Origin: Rhodospirillaceae bacterium
GTDB lineage: Bacteria; Pseudomonadota; Alphaproteobacteria; Dongiales; Dongiaceae
Direction: 5' to 3'
DNA: 64,000 nucleotides
Assembly: GCA_016712715.1 (NCBI GenBank)
Contig: JADJQM010000003.1
Span: 248,001 to 312,000 of the forward strand
The notes below the pieces were generated by a model, which was not told the origin of the DNA, made no database searches, and saw nothing but the letters and a program-made list of their open reading frames with translations. Positions 18,131 through 28,115 of this stretch are shown one piece after another (position 1 is the stretch's first letter; each line of letters starts with the position of its first letter). The position numbers and the translations under genes were made by a program.

Positions 18131-18643
18131 ATGCGCATCCTTGGCATCGCTGGCTGGAGTGGCGCCGGCAAGACGACGCTGCTGGCCAAGCTCATTCCCG
18201 AACTGACCGGGCGCGGCATCCGTCTTTCCACCCTGAAACACGCCCATCATGGCTTCGACGTCGATACGCCGGGCAAGGATTCCTATGTCCACCGCGCGGC
18301 AGGCGCCACCGAGGTGATGGTGACGTCGGGCAAACGCTGGGCCCTGATGCACGAACTGCGCGAGGAAGCCGAGCCGGATGTCGCCGACCTCGTCCGCCAC
18401 ATGACGCCGGTCGATCTGCTGCTGATCGAAGGCTTCAAGCGGCAGCCCCATGACAAGGTTGAAATCTTCCGCGCCGCCAACGGCAAGCCGCTGCTGTCGG
18501 CGAGCGATCCCACCTATGTCGCCATCCTGAGCGATGCGCCGCTGCCGGAGGCGCATCTGCCGGTGATCGACCTAAACGATATCGGTGCCATCGCCGATTT
18601 CATCGTCGCGCATTGCCGTCTGAATCCGCCCCGGACGGTTTGA
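18131..18643 (+). CDS. mobB: Molybdopterin-guanine dinucleotide biosynthesis protein B
   Basis: A 170-residue P-loop GTPase of the MobB family, an accessory to MobA in attaching GMP to molybdopterin. Walker A is GWSGAGKTTLL at the very N-terminus. KHAHHGFDVDTPGKDSYVHR is the conserved MobB core, followed by the LLLIEGFKR strand. ATG 18131 gives the usual length. A GTG at 18095, overlapping the pgsA stop, would add 12 residues. It follows pgsA directly. No molybdoenzyme is encoded in this window. Confidence 0.9.
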   Translation: MRILGIAGWSGAGKTTLLAKLIPELTGRGIRLSTLKHAHHGFDVDTPGKDSYVHRAAGATEVMVTSGKRWALMHELREEAEPDVADLVRHMTPVDLLLIEGFKRQPHDKVEIFRAANGKPLLSASDPTYVAILSDAPLPEAHLPVIDLNDIGAIADFIVAHCRLNPPRTV

Positions 18644-18645
18644 CG

Positions 18646-19093
18646 ATGATCACGCCTGCCGGGAAAAAGCTGGTGGCGACGCTCGGCGCAAAGCTGGCAC
18701 CGCTCGGCCCGTTTCTGGCGCGGCCGATGTTCGGCGGTTTCGGCCTATACATCGATGGGTTGATCTTCGGCATCATGGCCTTGGACCAGGTGTACCCTCA
18801 AGGTCGACGACCAGAACCGCGCCGCGTTCAGCGCCGCCGGCAGCGAGCCGTTCAGCTTTGAAACGGCCCGGGGCGAGACTACCATCACCAGCTATTGGCG
18901 CTGTCCCGATGCGGTTCTGGGCGATGCGACGAAGCTGTAACTGTGGGTAACCGGCGCGCTGGCCGCCAGCCGTCGCAAGCAACTGAAGAAGCCGGCACGC
19001 AATAAGGCCGCCCCCAAGAAGGCTGCCACCAAGAAGATTGGCCGCAAGAAGACTGCTGGCAAGCCAACGCGACAACGCAACCCGTTCCAGTGA
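18646..19093 (+). pseudogene. TfoX N-terminal-domain protein, broken
   Basis: The first 50 residues (ATG 18646) match the TfoX_N fold: LGPFLARPMFGGFGLYIDGL then LDQVY. At a CCC run (18795-18797) one extra base shifts the frame. Removing it restores LKVDDQNRAAFSAAGSEPF and SYWRCPDAVLGDATKL. That frame then meets an in-frame TAA (18938-18940) inside the family's conserved end and resumes as LWVTGALAASRRK with a Lys/Arg-rich tail to a TGA at 19091-19093. That TGA overlaps the MFS start by four bases (GTGA), which suggests the old gene ended there. Two independent lesions make true decay more likely than error. TfoX_N proteins are small and of uncertain function. Confidence 0.8.
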
Positions 19094-20283
19094 GCCGCGC
19101 CGATTCCCTTCGCACAGGTCTCGCCCTGTGCGCTGCGCTGCTGGCCAACATGGCGTGCTTCAGCGTGTTCGCGGCCCTGCTGCCGACCCTGCAGGCGGCC
19201 TGGCGCCTTTCCAACACCGAAGCCGGCATCATCGAAGGCGCCTTCCTGATCGGCTATCTGGCGTCGGTGCCGTTCCTGGTTGCGATGACCGATCGGCGCG
19301 ATGCGCGCGCCATCTATCTCGTCTCCACGCTCCTCGCCGTGCTCGGCAATCTCGGGACGGCGATTTTGGGCGACGGCGTCTGGACGGGCGTGGTGACACG
19401 GCTCATCGCCGGCATGGGCCTCGCCGGCACCTTCATGCCTGGCCTCAAACTGCTGACCGAGCGCCTGAGCGGCATCGGCGGCAACCGTGCCATTGCGTTC
19501 TACATGGCGACCTTCAGCCTAGGTGCCAGCCTCTCCACCATCCTTGCCGGTGCAGTCGGCCATCGCTTCGGCTGGCAGGCGCCGTCTTACGTGGCCGGCG
19601 CCCTCGGGCTGCTGGCGATCCCGCTCGTCCTCGGCAACACCCGGGCGCAGGCCAAGCCACCGGGCGCGTATCAACCGCTGTGGCGGCGCCTGGCGATCGC
19701 CTGGCGCAACGAGACCGCCCGCGGCTATTCCCTCGCCTATGGCCTTCATATGTGGGAGCTCTACGGCTTTCGTTCCTGGCTGATCGCCTTTCTGGTCATG
19801 GCCACCACCGGCACGGTCGGCGCCTCGGCGGATACCAGCCTCACAACTTGGGGCGGACTTGTCCTTGTCCTGGGCTTGCCGGCCAGCATCATCGGCAACG
19901 AGATCGCGCTGCGCATCGGCCGGCACCGCTGGCTGACCTTCATCATGCCCGCCTCGGCCGCCTTGAGCCTGGTCATCGGCTGGAGTGTCGATTGGCCGCT
20001 GGCCGCTGTCCTGGCGCTGCTCGCCCTCTATACCGTGACGGTCAGCGCCGACAGCGCCACCCTCACGGCCGGTGCCGTCGAAAGCGCGCCCGCGGAACTC
20101 AAAGGAGCCACCATGGCGCTCCATACCCTCATCGGCTTCACCGGGGCGTCGCTGGGACCACTTGCCGCAGGCGGGCTCCTCGACCTGTTCGGCGCCGATA
20201 CGCGGCTGGGCTGGGTCATCGCCTTTGCCGCCATGGGACTTGTCGCGGGCTTTGGCCCAAGCCTGATCCGGCGCCCTTCCTAA
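19090..20283 (+). CDS. MFS transporter
   Basis: A 397-residue major facilitator protein with about twelve hydrophobic segments. The loop between helices 2 and 3 reads MTDRRDARAIYL, a variant of the family's GxLaDRxGRR motif. RLIAGMGLAGTFMPGLKLL is the helix 4 region. The start is GTG 19090, overlapping the end of the tfoX-like remnant. No ATG is available nearby. MFS proteins carry many substrates and nothing here points to one. The next gene, fumC, begins 59 bp downstream with its own ribosome site. Confidence 0.85.
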   Translation: MSRADSLRTGLALCAALLANMACFSVFAALLPTLQAAWRLSNTEAGIIEGAFLIGYLASVPFLVAMTDRRDARAIYLVSTLLAVLGNLGTAILGDGVWTGVVTRLIAGMGLAGTFMPGLKLLTERLSGIGGNRAIAFYMATFSLGASLSTILAGAVGHRFGWQAPSYVAGALGLLAIPLVLGNTRAQAKPPGAYQPLWRRLAIAWRNETARGYSLAYGLHMWELYGFRSWLIAFLVMATTGTVGASADTSLTTWGGLVLVLGLPASIIGNEIALRIGRHRWLTFIMPASAALSLVIGWSVDWPLAAVLALLALYTVTVSADSATLTAGAVESAPAELKGATMALHTLIGFTGASLGPLAAGGLLDLFGADTRLGWVIAFAAMGLVAGFGPSLIRRPS

Positions 20284-20342
20284 CAGCGCCGAAAATCGCT
20301 AGAACGGGGCAATATCATTGATCTGATGAGGGAGACCCGATT

Positions 20343-21743
<1,401 letters not shown>

Positions 21744-21758
21744 GAGCGAGGCTGACAG

Positions 21759-21865
21759 CCCCTCACCCCAACCCCTCTCCCCGCAAGCGGGGCGAGGGCC
21801 TTAAGGCGGAACTCGCTGGAAGCTCCCTCGCCCCGCGACAGCGGGGAGAGGGTTGGGGTGAGGGG
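21759..21865. repeat. Nested long inverted repeat (REP-like element)
   Basis: The outer arms are 26 bp and 25 bp (21759-21784 and 21841-21865), complementary except for one missing G. They are built on CCCCTCACCCCAACCCCTCT. Inner arms GCGGGGCGAGGG (21787-21798) and CCCTCGCCCCGC (21825-21836) are also perfectly complementary. The element lies 15 bp after the fumC stop and ends 9 bp before the TTG start of the RHH gene. From memory, sequences of this CCCTCACCCC/CTCTCCCC type are dispersed in many proteobacterial genomes. No second copy was noticed in this window. Confidence 0.85.
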
Positions 21866-21873
21866 TCGATTGC

Positions 21874-22107
21874 TTGACCTCGCCCACCGCCCTCAAGAAA
21901 CGCTCCGTCAACATCGCGGGACACAGCACGTCCGTGACGCTGGAGCAGGCTTTCTGGCAGGCGCTGAAGGAAATCGCCGAAACACGGCGAAGCTCGGTCG
22001 CGGCGATCATCGCCGAAATTGACCGGGCGCGCGGGGAGGATCCCGGCGCGCCCAATCTTTCCAGTGCCATTCGCGTCTTCGTCCTCACCACCGTGCAAGG
22101 TCGCTGA
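21874..22107 (+). CDS. Ribbon-helix-helix domain protein
   Basis: A 77-residue protein matching the RHH_4 type: KKRSVNIAGHSTSVTLEQAF, then WQALKEIAETRRSSVAAII and a C-terminal NLSSAIRVFVL. RHH proteins are usually small dimeric DNA-binding regulators. This subfamily is common in alphaproteobacteria and poorly characterised. No ATG is present and the start is taken as TTG 21874. The only purine-rich leader (GTGAGGGG) lies in the right arm of the adjacent inverted repeat, so the ribosome site could be masked by the hairpin. The AsmA gene is convergent, 12 bp downstream. Confidence 0.75.
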   Translation: MTSPTALKKRSVNIAGHSTSVTLEQAFWQALKEIAETRRSSVAAIIAEIDRARGEDPGAPNLSSAIRVFVLTTVQGR

Positions 22108-22118
22108 CGCGCCGCGCG

Positions 22119-25100
22119 TTACTGCGCCGGCGCGGCACCCGGCTCAGCACCTTCGGCCGGCGGCAGGAGTTCCTCCACCGGTGCCGCAGGTTCAGCCGGG
22201 GCAGCTTCCGCCGGGGCTGGAGCGGGTTCAACGACCGCGCCAGGTTCTGCAGCGGGCACTTCCTCGATAGGCGCCGGGGCAGCCTCCGCCGGAGCCGCTT
22301 CCGCCGGAGCCGCTTCCACAGGTGCCACGTCCGCAGGGGCCGCTTCCGCGGGAGCTGCTTCAGCAGGAGCAGCTTCGGCTGGTACTGCTTCCGCGGGGGC
22401 CGCCTCGGCCGGAGCTGCTTCCGCAGGGGCAACCTCCGCCGGCAATGCCTCGGCTGGCACGGCGCCGGGTTCCGGGGCGATTTCCGCCGGAACTGCCTCG
22501 GCCGGCGCAACCGTGCCTGGTTCGGCCGCAGCCGGTGCCGCTTCCTGCTTCTTCTGGCCACCCAGCAGATCGCCCACACCCGGGACCTGGTCGAGCAGAC
22601 CGCCCGCCGGGGCCGCAGCCGCCCCGGGTTCGCCCGTCGCATCCGTGCCGGTGGTGCCGCCGAGGCCGGGGATGGTGCCGATCCCAGGGATTGCGCCGAC
22701 GCCCGGCAGATTGAGCCCCGGTACCAGACCGCCGGCCGCACCCGCCGCACCGGCAGCGCCGGTGCCGGAGAAAGCCGGCGTCGGGCTATTCACCGGGCCG
22801 GTGAGGTTGATGCTCATGAACGCCTGCTCCGCCTGCTGGCCGAACAGGTCGACCAGCATGTTGATTGCCCAGGCACCGAGATCGACCTGACCCTTGGCAG
22901 CCCCCCGCGCCTTGGGGTTGGTGAAGGCGAAGTCCTGGGTGTCGAGCACGCCCTGGGCAACGTCGAAAGTGCCTGAGAGCTGGTTGTCGACGCCCATATA
23001 GGAGCCGATGACACCGTTGATGCTGTCGGCGACACCCTTCACCTGCTTCACCTTCTGACCCAGGATGCCGAGCAGCGCCGAGCCTACCTGCTGCTCGACC
23101 TTGCCGATGATCATCATGGTGCCGCCGAGATCGCCCTTGCCGGTCAAGGACCGCACGATCGCCGCCTGGCTTTCGCCGGCACCGGTGAGATCGAGATTGA
23201 GCGAGAGCGGACCTTTGATCTGATTGCCGGCGATGCCGCCACCCAGCAATTGGCCGAGCTGAATCTTGTCGACCGCGATCTTGGCGGCGACCTGCGGTGT
23301 CGTCCGCGCATCGACCGAGGTGCCCGAGAGATTGAAGGCACCGCCATAGATATTGCCAGTGAGCGTGCTGATGTTGAGCACGCCGTCCTTCACGGTGAGC
23401 TTGGCAACGATGTTGTCGATGCGCTGGTCGGGCAGGATGAGCGAGTCAGCCTTGAAGTCGACATCGGCATCCTGGCCCTTCAAGGCCGAGAGATCGAGCG
23501 GCTCATTGGACCAGGGCGAGCCGCTGGGATTGGTTGTCGTCGTCGGCACCCCGGCCTTGCCGGAACTCGGCGCCATGAATGGTACCAGGTTGACGGTGCC
23601 GCCAGCGAGGTTGGCCTTGATCATCGGCTTGGCGCCGGTGGCGTCGTAATCGGCGTCACCAGTGAGGCTGGAATCGCCCCATTTGAAATCCAGCCCGCTC
23701 ACCGCTGCCTTTTTTGTGGTGCCGCTGGCCTTGGCCTGCAGGGCCAAGGGGCCGGCCTTGGTACCGGAACTGGGCATGTCGGCCAGCGCCAGCAACTGGG
23801 TGAACTCCGGATGATTGGCCTGCAAGGCGATGTCGAAAGCCATCGGCTCGGCCTTCGCCTTGATGTTGCCGACCACTTTCGCCGTGGCACCCGCGGCCTG
23901 GAGACCGAGGTCGAGGTTGAGATCGTCCGCCCCGCCCTTGAGCGAGCCCTTGGCGGCCAATGCCCCCATCGCCTGCGCCTTGGGACCGGCGAGCCCCGCG
24001 AGCTGCAGCAACGGTGCCGGCCGGTCGGCGCGGAGGTCGAGCGTGGTGTCGACGATCGGTGTCCCGGAGATGCCGGTGATCTTGCCCGAAAGCTTGCCCG
24101 CGCCACCGATACCGGCCAGGGTCAGGTCGACATCATAGGCAAGATCGTCAGTGCCACTTTGCGCATTGCCCTTGAAACTGACGGAACCCAGATTGTCAGC
24201 GGCCTTCAGCTGGGTCGCCTTGTCGCCCTCGCCGCCACCCAGCGCGACCAGCGGCGCCAGCTTGTCGATCTTGATGTCGAACACGGAATTGACGCGCGGG
24301 ATGCCGCCGGCGAGCAGGCCAGCCGCACCACCCTTGGCGGTGCCATCGAGGCCAATGCCGCTCATCTTCATGGCGACGTCATAGGAGACCTCGTCACCAC
24401 CGCCCGATGCCTTGCCCTTGAGCGAGAGCGCACCGAGCTTGCCGGCGGGTTCGGCGCCAGCCATCTGCGCCAGTTTGTTGGCGTCCTTCGCCGTCACATC
24501 GAAATCGAGATCGAAGCGCGGATTGCCCTTCAACTCGACGATTTGCCCCTTGATGGCACCCTTGCCGCCCATGAGGTCGCCCACCGAGAGATCCTCGATG
24601 GTGAGCACGCCGGCCGCGAGACCGACCAGGGCATGGAGCTTCTTGATCTGCTGGTCGTTGAGGGTGAGTGCACCGGCCCGAAGCTCGATGTTGGCGTCGA
24701 GATCGCCCAGCGGCGCCAGCGCCTTCAATGGATTGCCGCCGACCTCGGCCGGCTTGCTGGTGGTGTCGGCCGCTGGTGCTTCGCTCTTTTTCGGCAGGTA
24801 GCCGTCGAGATTCATCTGGTCGACCGAAAGGCCGACACCGAAGGCCATGCGCTGGCGCTTCTTGCCGTCGGGCAGGGCCACGGTGACGCCACCCGCAATC
24901 TTGGTGGAATCGAGTTTCGCTGCGAGGTCGGAGAGCGCCACCTGGGTGGGCGTGAAAGTGACGCGGCTGTTGAGCGCAAAGGCGCGCAGGCGATCGCCTG
25001 GCACGGAATCAACCGCCCCCTTGGCAAAGGCGTCGATAAGGGCCCGCAGATTGCCGGAGTTCATGTCGAGCCCGCCGGAGAAGGCCGGCTGGCCTTCCTG

Positions 25101-26390
25101 TGCTTGCAACGTGCCGCCGAGCTTGACCTTGGTGGCGCCGGGCAGCTGCGCCGACAGTTCCGTGAGATTGAGCTTGGCATCGGCAAGCGCCGCGACGACC
25201 TTCACCTGGTCGATGGCGTTGCCTTGCACGATGACTTGGTCGATCGTGACCGTCGCATTGGCATTGATGCCGGCCGGCAAGGAGAAGGTACCGGGTGCTG
25301 GCGCGGTATCCACACTCGCAGCGGGCGCTGCCTCGGTCGTCGCAGCCTTGGCCGGCATCAGCTTGTCAAGATCAAGCCGCCCCATGGCGAGATTGGCGTC
25401 GACGGTGGTGACCTCGCCCATCTTGGCGGCGACCGAGCCCTTGGCTGTCATGTCGCCGAGGCTCGCGGTGAAATTCCTGAGGTCCGCCGCACTCTTGCCG
25501 GCGACGATATCGCCGTCGAGGGCGAATGCCTGAGCGAGCGGCCCGTCTTCCGCCTTTCCGCCGGAGAGGACCGCGATCAGCTTGGCGACGGAATCGCCCT
25601 TGCCTGTGAGCTTGCCGGTGACGATCGGCTGGTCCGCTGTCTCTGCGGCCTTGAGGTCGGCATTGCCCGAGAAGCCGACTGTGGCGCCGGCCTCCTCGAT
25701 CTTCAGCGTGAGGTTGATCGGCATGGGTTGCGCCGGATCAAGGCGCCCCACATCGACATCGAAGCCGAGCGGCATGCCCATCGCGGTGACACCACCGGTC
25801 GCCTTGAACGGTCCTTGCAGGCTGCCCAGGGCGAGATCGACGTTCAGATTTTCGACGCGCTGTTCGCTCGCGGTGATGAGGTCACGGTAGACCAGCGTGC
25901 CGTCGGTGATGCTGGCGCCTTCGATCGAGAGGTCGAAATTGCTGCCTCTTGCCGCATTCGGATCGGGTGTCGAGCTCGTCGCGGCGTCGGCAGCACCAGC
26001 GGGCGGCGTGATCTCCCAATTGCCTTTGCCGTCGGGAAGCTTCTCCAGCACGATGGTGGGCTTCACCAGTTCGATGCTCTTGATCTCCGCCTTGCCGGAG
26101 AGGAGCGGCATCAAGGCCACCTTCACCTTGACCTTGTCGATCTCGGCCATGTTGGCGGCGGAGCCTTCGGCGGCATTGCAGAACTTGATGCCCTCGACCG
26201 AAACCGAGGGGATGGGCAGGAGCGAGAGCGAGATGTCGCCGTCGATGACCAGGTCGCGGCCGGTCGCTTCCTTGGCCTTCTCCGCGATCAGCCCCTTATA
26301 GGTGTTGAGGTTGATGAAGAAAGGGGCAACCAGCAACAGCACGATGATGAGGCCGAGGATGCCCCCGCCAATTTTCAGTGCTTTTTTCAT
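22119..26390 (-). CDS. Giant AsmA-family protein with Ala-Pro-Glu repeat tail
   Basis: A 1423-residue envelope protein. It has a single N-terminal membrane anchor (GGGILGLIIVLLLVAPFFI) and then a very long repetitive beta-rich periplasmic part of the AsmA type. AsmA-like proteins are thought to bridge inner and outer membranes and help move phospholipids. The C-terminal AsmA_2 region (DFKADSLILPDQRIDNIVAK, LGGTMMIIGKVEQQVGSALL) is followed by Gly/Pro-rich linkers. The final 130 or so residues are dominated by an APAEA/VPAEA pentapeptide repeat. The ribosome site GGGAGAT precedes ATG 26390. It is larger than typical AsmA. It lies antisense between two small genes (RHH and DUF4169). Confidence 0.88.
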   Translation of the reverse strand: MKKALKIGGGILGLIIVLLLVAPFFINLNTYKGLIAEKAKEATGRDLVIDGDISLSLLPIPSVSVEGIKFCNAAEGSAANMAEIDKVKVKVALMPLLSGKAEIKSIELVKPTIVLEKLPDGKGNWEITPPAGAADAATSSTPDPNAARGSNFDLSIEGASITDGTLVYRDLITASEQRVENLNVDLALGSLQGPFKATGGVTAMGMPLGFDVDVGRLDPAQPMPINLTLKIEEAGATVGFSGNADLKAAETADQPIVTGKLTGKGDSVAKLIAVLSGGKAEDGPLAQAFALDGDIVAGKSAADLRNFTASLGDMTAKGSVAAKMGEVTTVDANLAMGRLDLDKLMPAKAATTEAAPAASVDTAPAPGTFSLPAGINANATVTIDQVIVQGNAIDQVKVVAALADAKLNLTELSAQLPGATKVKLGGTLQAQEGQPAFSGGLDMNSGNLRALIDAFAKGAVDSVPGDRLRAFALNSRVTFTPTQVALSDLAAKLDSTKIAGGVTVALPDGKKRQRMAFGVGLSVDQMNLDGYLPKKSEAPAADTTSKPAEVGGNPLKALAPLGDLDANIELRAGALTLNDQQIKKLHALVGLAAGVLTIEDLSVGDLMGGKGAIKGQIVELKGNPRFDLDFDVTAKDANKLAQMAGAEPAGKLGALSLKGKASGGGDEVSYDVAMKMSGIGLDGTAKGGAAGLLAGGIPRVNSVFDIKIDKLAPLVALGGGEGDKATQLKAADNLGSVSFKGNAQSGTDDLAYDVDLTLAGIGGAGKLSGKITGISGTPIVDTTLDLRADRPAPLLQLAGLAGPKAQAMGALAAKGSLKGGADDLNLDLGLQAAGATAKVVGNIKAKAEPMAFDIALQANHPEFTQLLALADMPSSGTKAGPLALQAKASGTTKKAAVSGLDFKWGDSSLTGDADYDATGAKPMIKANLAGGTVNLVPFMAPSSGKAGVPTTTTNPSGSPWSNEPLDLSALKGQDADVDFKADSLILPDQRIDNIVAKLTVKDGVLNISTLTGNIYGGAFNLSGTSVDARTTPQVAAKIAVDKIQLGQLLGGGIAGNQIKGPLSLNLDLTGAGESQAAIVRSLTGKGDLGGTMMIIGKVEQQVGSALLGILGQKVKQVKGVADSINGVIGSYMGVDNQLSGTFDVAQGVLDTQDFAFTNPKARGAAKGQVDLGAWAINMLVDLFGQQAEQAFMSINLTGPVNSPTPAFSGTGAAGAAGAAGGLVPGLNLPGVGAIPGIGTIPGLGGTTGTDATGEPGAAAAPAGGLLDQVPGVGDLLGGQKKQEAAPAAAEPGTVAPAEAVPAEIAPEPGAVPAEALPAEVAPAEAAPAEAAPAEAVPAEAAPAEAAPAEAAPADVAPVEAAPAEAAPAEAAPAPIEEVPAAEPGAVVEPAPAPAEAAPAEPAAPVEELLPPAEGAEPGAAPAQ

Positions 26391-26566
26391 GGCATCGATC
26401 TCCCGGTCCTTGGCCCTGCGCCGTCGCCCGGACGATGGGCGGCAACGACGGCGAAATTATGTGGGGCTGCTTGAACGCCAGCCCGCTTGGGGCCATTATC
26501 GCCTCTGGAGCGAAGCCGGGGCAAGGTTCGAATGACCCGCCTTCTTGACAGTTCCGTGAGGTCAAA

Positions 26567-26767
26567 TTGGCCGAAATCATCAATCTAAACCGCGCGAAGA
26601 AAGCCAAGGCACGCGACTCGGAGGAAAGGCTGGCCGCCGAGAATCGCGTCCGCTTCGGTCGGACCAAGGTCGAGAAGGCCAATGACCGGCGCGAAATGGC
26701 GCGGCGCGAGCAACTCCTCGCCGGCAAAGAACTGACGGCGCCGAGAGATTCCGGCGAGAAGGAATGA
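26567..26767 (+). CDS. DUF4169 family protein
   Basis: A 66-residue basic, helical protein beginning AEIINLNRAKKAKARDSE and containing AENRVRFGRTKVEKAND. These match the conserved blocks of DUF4169, a short family of unknown function found in alphaproteobacteria. The start is TTG 26567, with GTGAGG ten bases upstream. There is no ATG. The gene is divergent from AsmA (176 bp) and convergent with the MgtC/DUF4010 gene (4 bp). No function is assigned. Confidence 0.8.
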   Translation: MAEIINLNRAKKAKARDSEERLAAENRVRFGRTKVEKANDRREMARREQLLAGKELTAPRDSGEKE

Positions 26768-26771
26768 AGGT

Positions 26772-28103
26772 CTAGAGATAGGCCTGCTGCAATCCGACGC
26801 CGATGATGGCGGCTGCCACCATTGCCGCCAGGGCGGCAATGCTCCAGACCGCGAAAGAGCCGCCCGCCCGCAGGATGAAGATGCTCTTCACCAGCGTGTT
26901 CGATGCTACCGCCAGCAGGATCGCGATGACGGGGCCAGTGAGATCACCGCCCCCTTCGATACCGCGCGCGACCGAAAGCGTGATGGCATCAACATCGGCG
27001 AGGCCCGAGATTCCCGCCAGCACATAAAGGCCGGTCGCGCCGAACTTGTCGCTGAGGAAGCGCTCCAGGACGAGGATCACGGCCAGCAGCAAGGCGAATT
27101 TGATCGCCTGGCTGAGTTCGAACGGGTTGGCGAAAGTGATCGTCTCGGCGCCCATCTCGCTACGCCGGGCCTGATACCAGATGACGGCGACGAAGCCCGC
27201 AGCGGCGGACGTCGCGAGGCCCAGAGGTAATGCCAGTGCCAGGGCAAGTGGAGGCGCCAGGACAGCAGAGAGGATCACGACGCGCGCCGCCATGATCGCA
27301 TTGGCAAGGATGGCACCGGCGGCGAGCATGCGGCCGTGCAAGGGTTTGTCGCTGGCCAGCTTGGCGAAGGTCATTGTGGTCGCGGTCGAGGACACCATGC
27401 CGCCGAAGAAACCGGTGGCCAGCACGCCGATCGCTGCCCCCAGCGCGCGGATGGCGAAGTAACCGATGAAAGACATGGCGGAGATCATCACCACCATGAG
27501 CCAGGTCGAGCGCGGGTTGAGCGCCTGATAGGGGCCGTAGCCCTGATCCGGCAGTACCGGCAGGATGACCAGCGAGATCACCAGGAAGCGCACGGTTGCC
27601 TTGAGCTCCGCCTCGGTCAGCTTGCCGACCAGCCCATGCAGCACCGGCTTGGCATAAAGCAGCGCCACCACGATGACGGCGCAGGCAACCGCGAGTTCAA
27701 TGGCACCGGTCGTCGCTAGCATGCCCAGGAGCGCGGTGACGATCGCCGCCACCAAGGTCGTCAAATCCTCTGACAGCAGGGCTGTGCCGGCCTTCCCCGA
27801 TGCGCGGCGGTCGCCGACCAGCAGGGCGGCCAGGGAAAGAAGGGCTGCTGGCGCTACCCACGGTCCCAGGCTGCTTTGCAATGTGCCCGCAAGGCCGCCG
27901 AGCAGCCCCATGAAACCGAAGGTCCGAATGCCGATGCGCGCATGGTCGTCATCGCCCTGCTTGCGCCATTCGCGCTCTAGGCCGATCAGCAGGCCGATGG
28001 CCAGCGCGACGATCAGTTCGGTGGCGAGGCGCAAGTCGAAATGGCTGAAATCGAAATCGACACTTCCCACCACCGATCCGGCACCGGCTTGTTCAGCCTC
28101 CAT
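26772..28103 (-). CDS. MgtC/SapB-type and DUF4010 membrane protein
   Basis: A 443-residue polytopic inner-membrane protein. Residues 20-150 match the MgtC/SapB N-terminal domain (ELIVALAIGLLIGLEREWR, GIRTFGFMGLLGGLAG). The rest matches DUF4010 (FFGGMVSSTATTMTFAKLA, GISGLADVDAITLSVAR). About twelve membrane spans are expected. Members are loosely linked to magnesium or stress physiology but transport is not proven. ATG 28103 lies 12 bp after the stop of the COQ9 gene, so the two probably share a transcript. Confidence 0.85.
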   Translation of the reverse strand: MEAEQAGAGSVVGSVDFDFSHFDLRLATELIVALAIGLLIGLEREWRKQGDDDHARIGIRTFGFMGLLGGLAGTLQSSLGPWVAPAALLSLAALLVGDRRASGKAGTALLSEDLTTLVAAIVTALLGMLATTGAIELAVACAVIVVALLYAKPVLHGLVGKLTEAELKATVRFLVISLVILPVLPDQGYGPYQALNPRSTWLMVVMISAMSFIGYFAIRALGAAIGVLATGFFGGMVSSTATTMTFAKLASDKPLHGRMLAAGAILANAIMAARVVILSAVLAPPLALALALPLGLATSAAAGFVAVIWYQARRSEMGAETITFANPFELSQAIKFALLLAVILVLERFLSDKFGATGLYVLAGISGLADVDAITLSVARGIEGGGDLTGPVIAILLAVASNTLVKSIFILRAGGSFAVWSIAALAAMVAAAIIGVGLQQAYL

Positions 28104-28115
28104 CGGACGACCTGC

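Noticed and set aside
23250..26474. 1074-residue open frame on the plus strand across the AsmA gene
   Set aside because: It is the mirror of a high-G+C coding strand. The product is rich in Arg, His, Asp and Gly with no recognisable fold, while the minus strand gives a clean AsmA protein with a membrane anchor and ribosome site.
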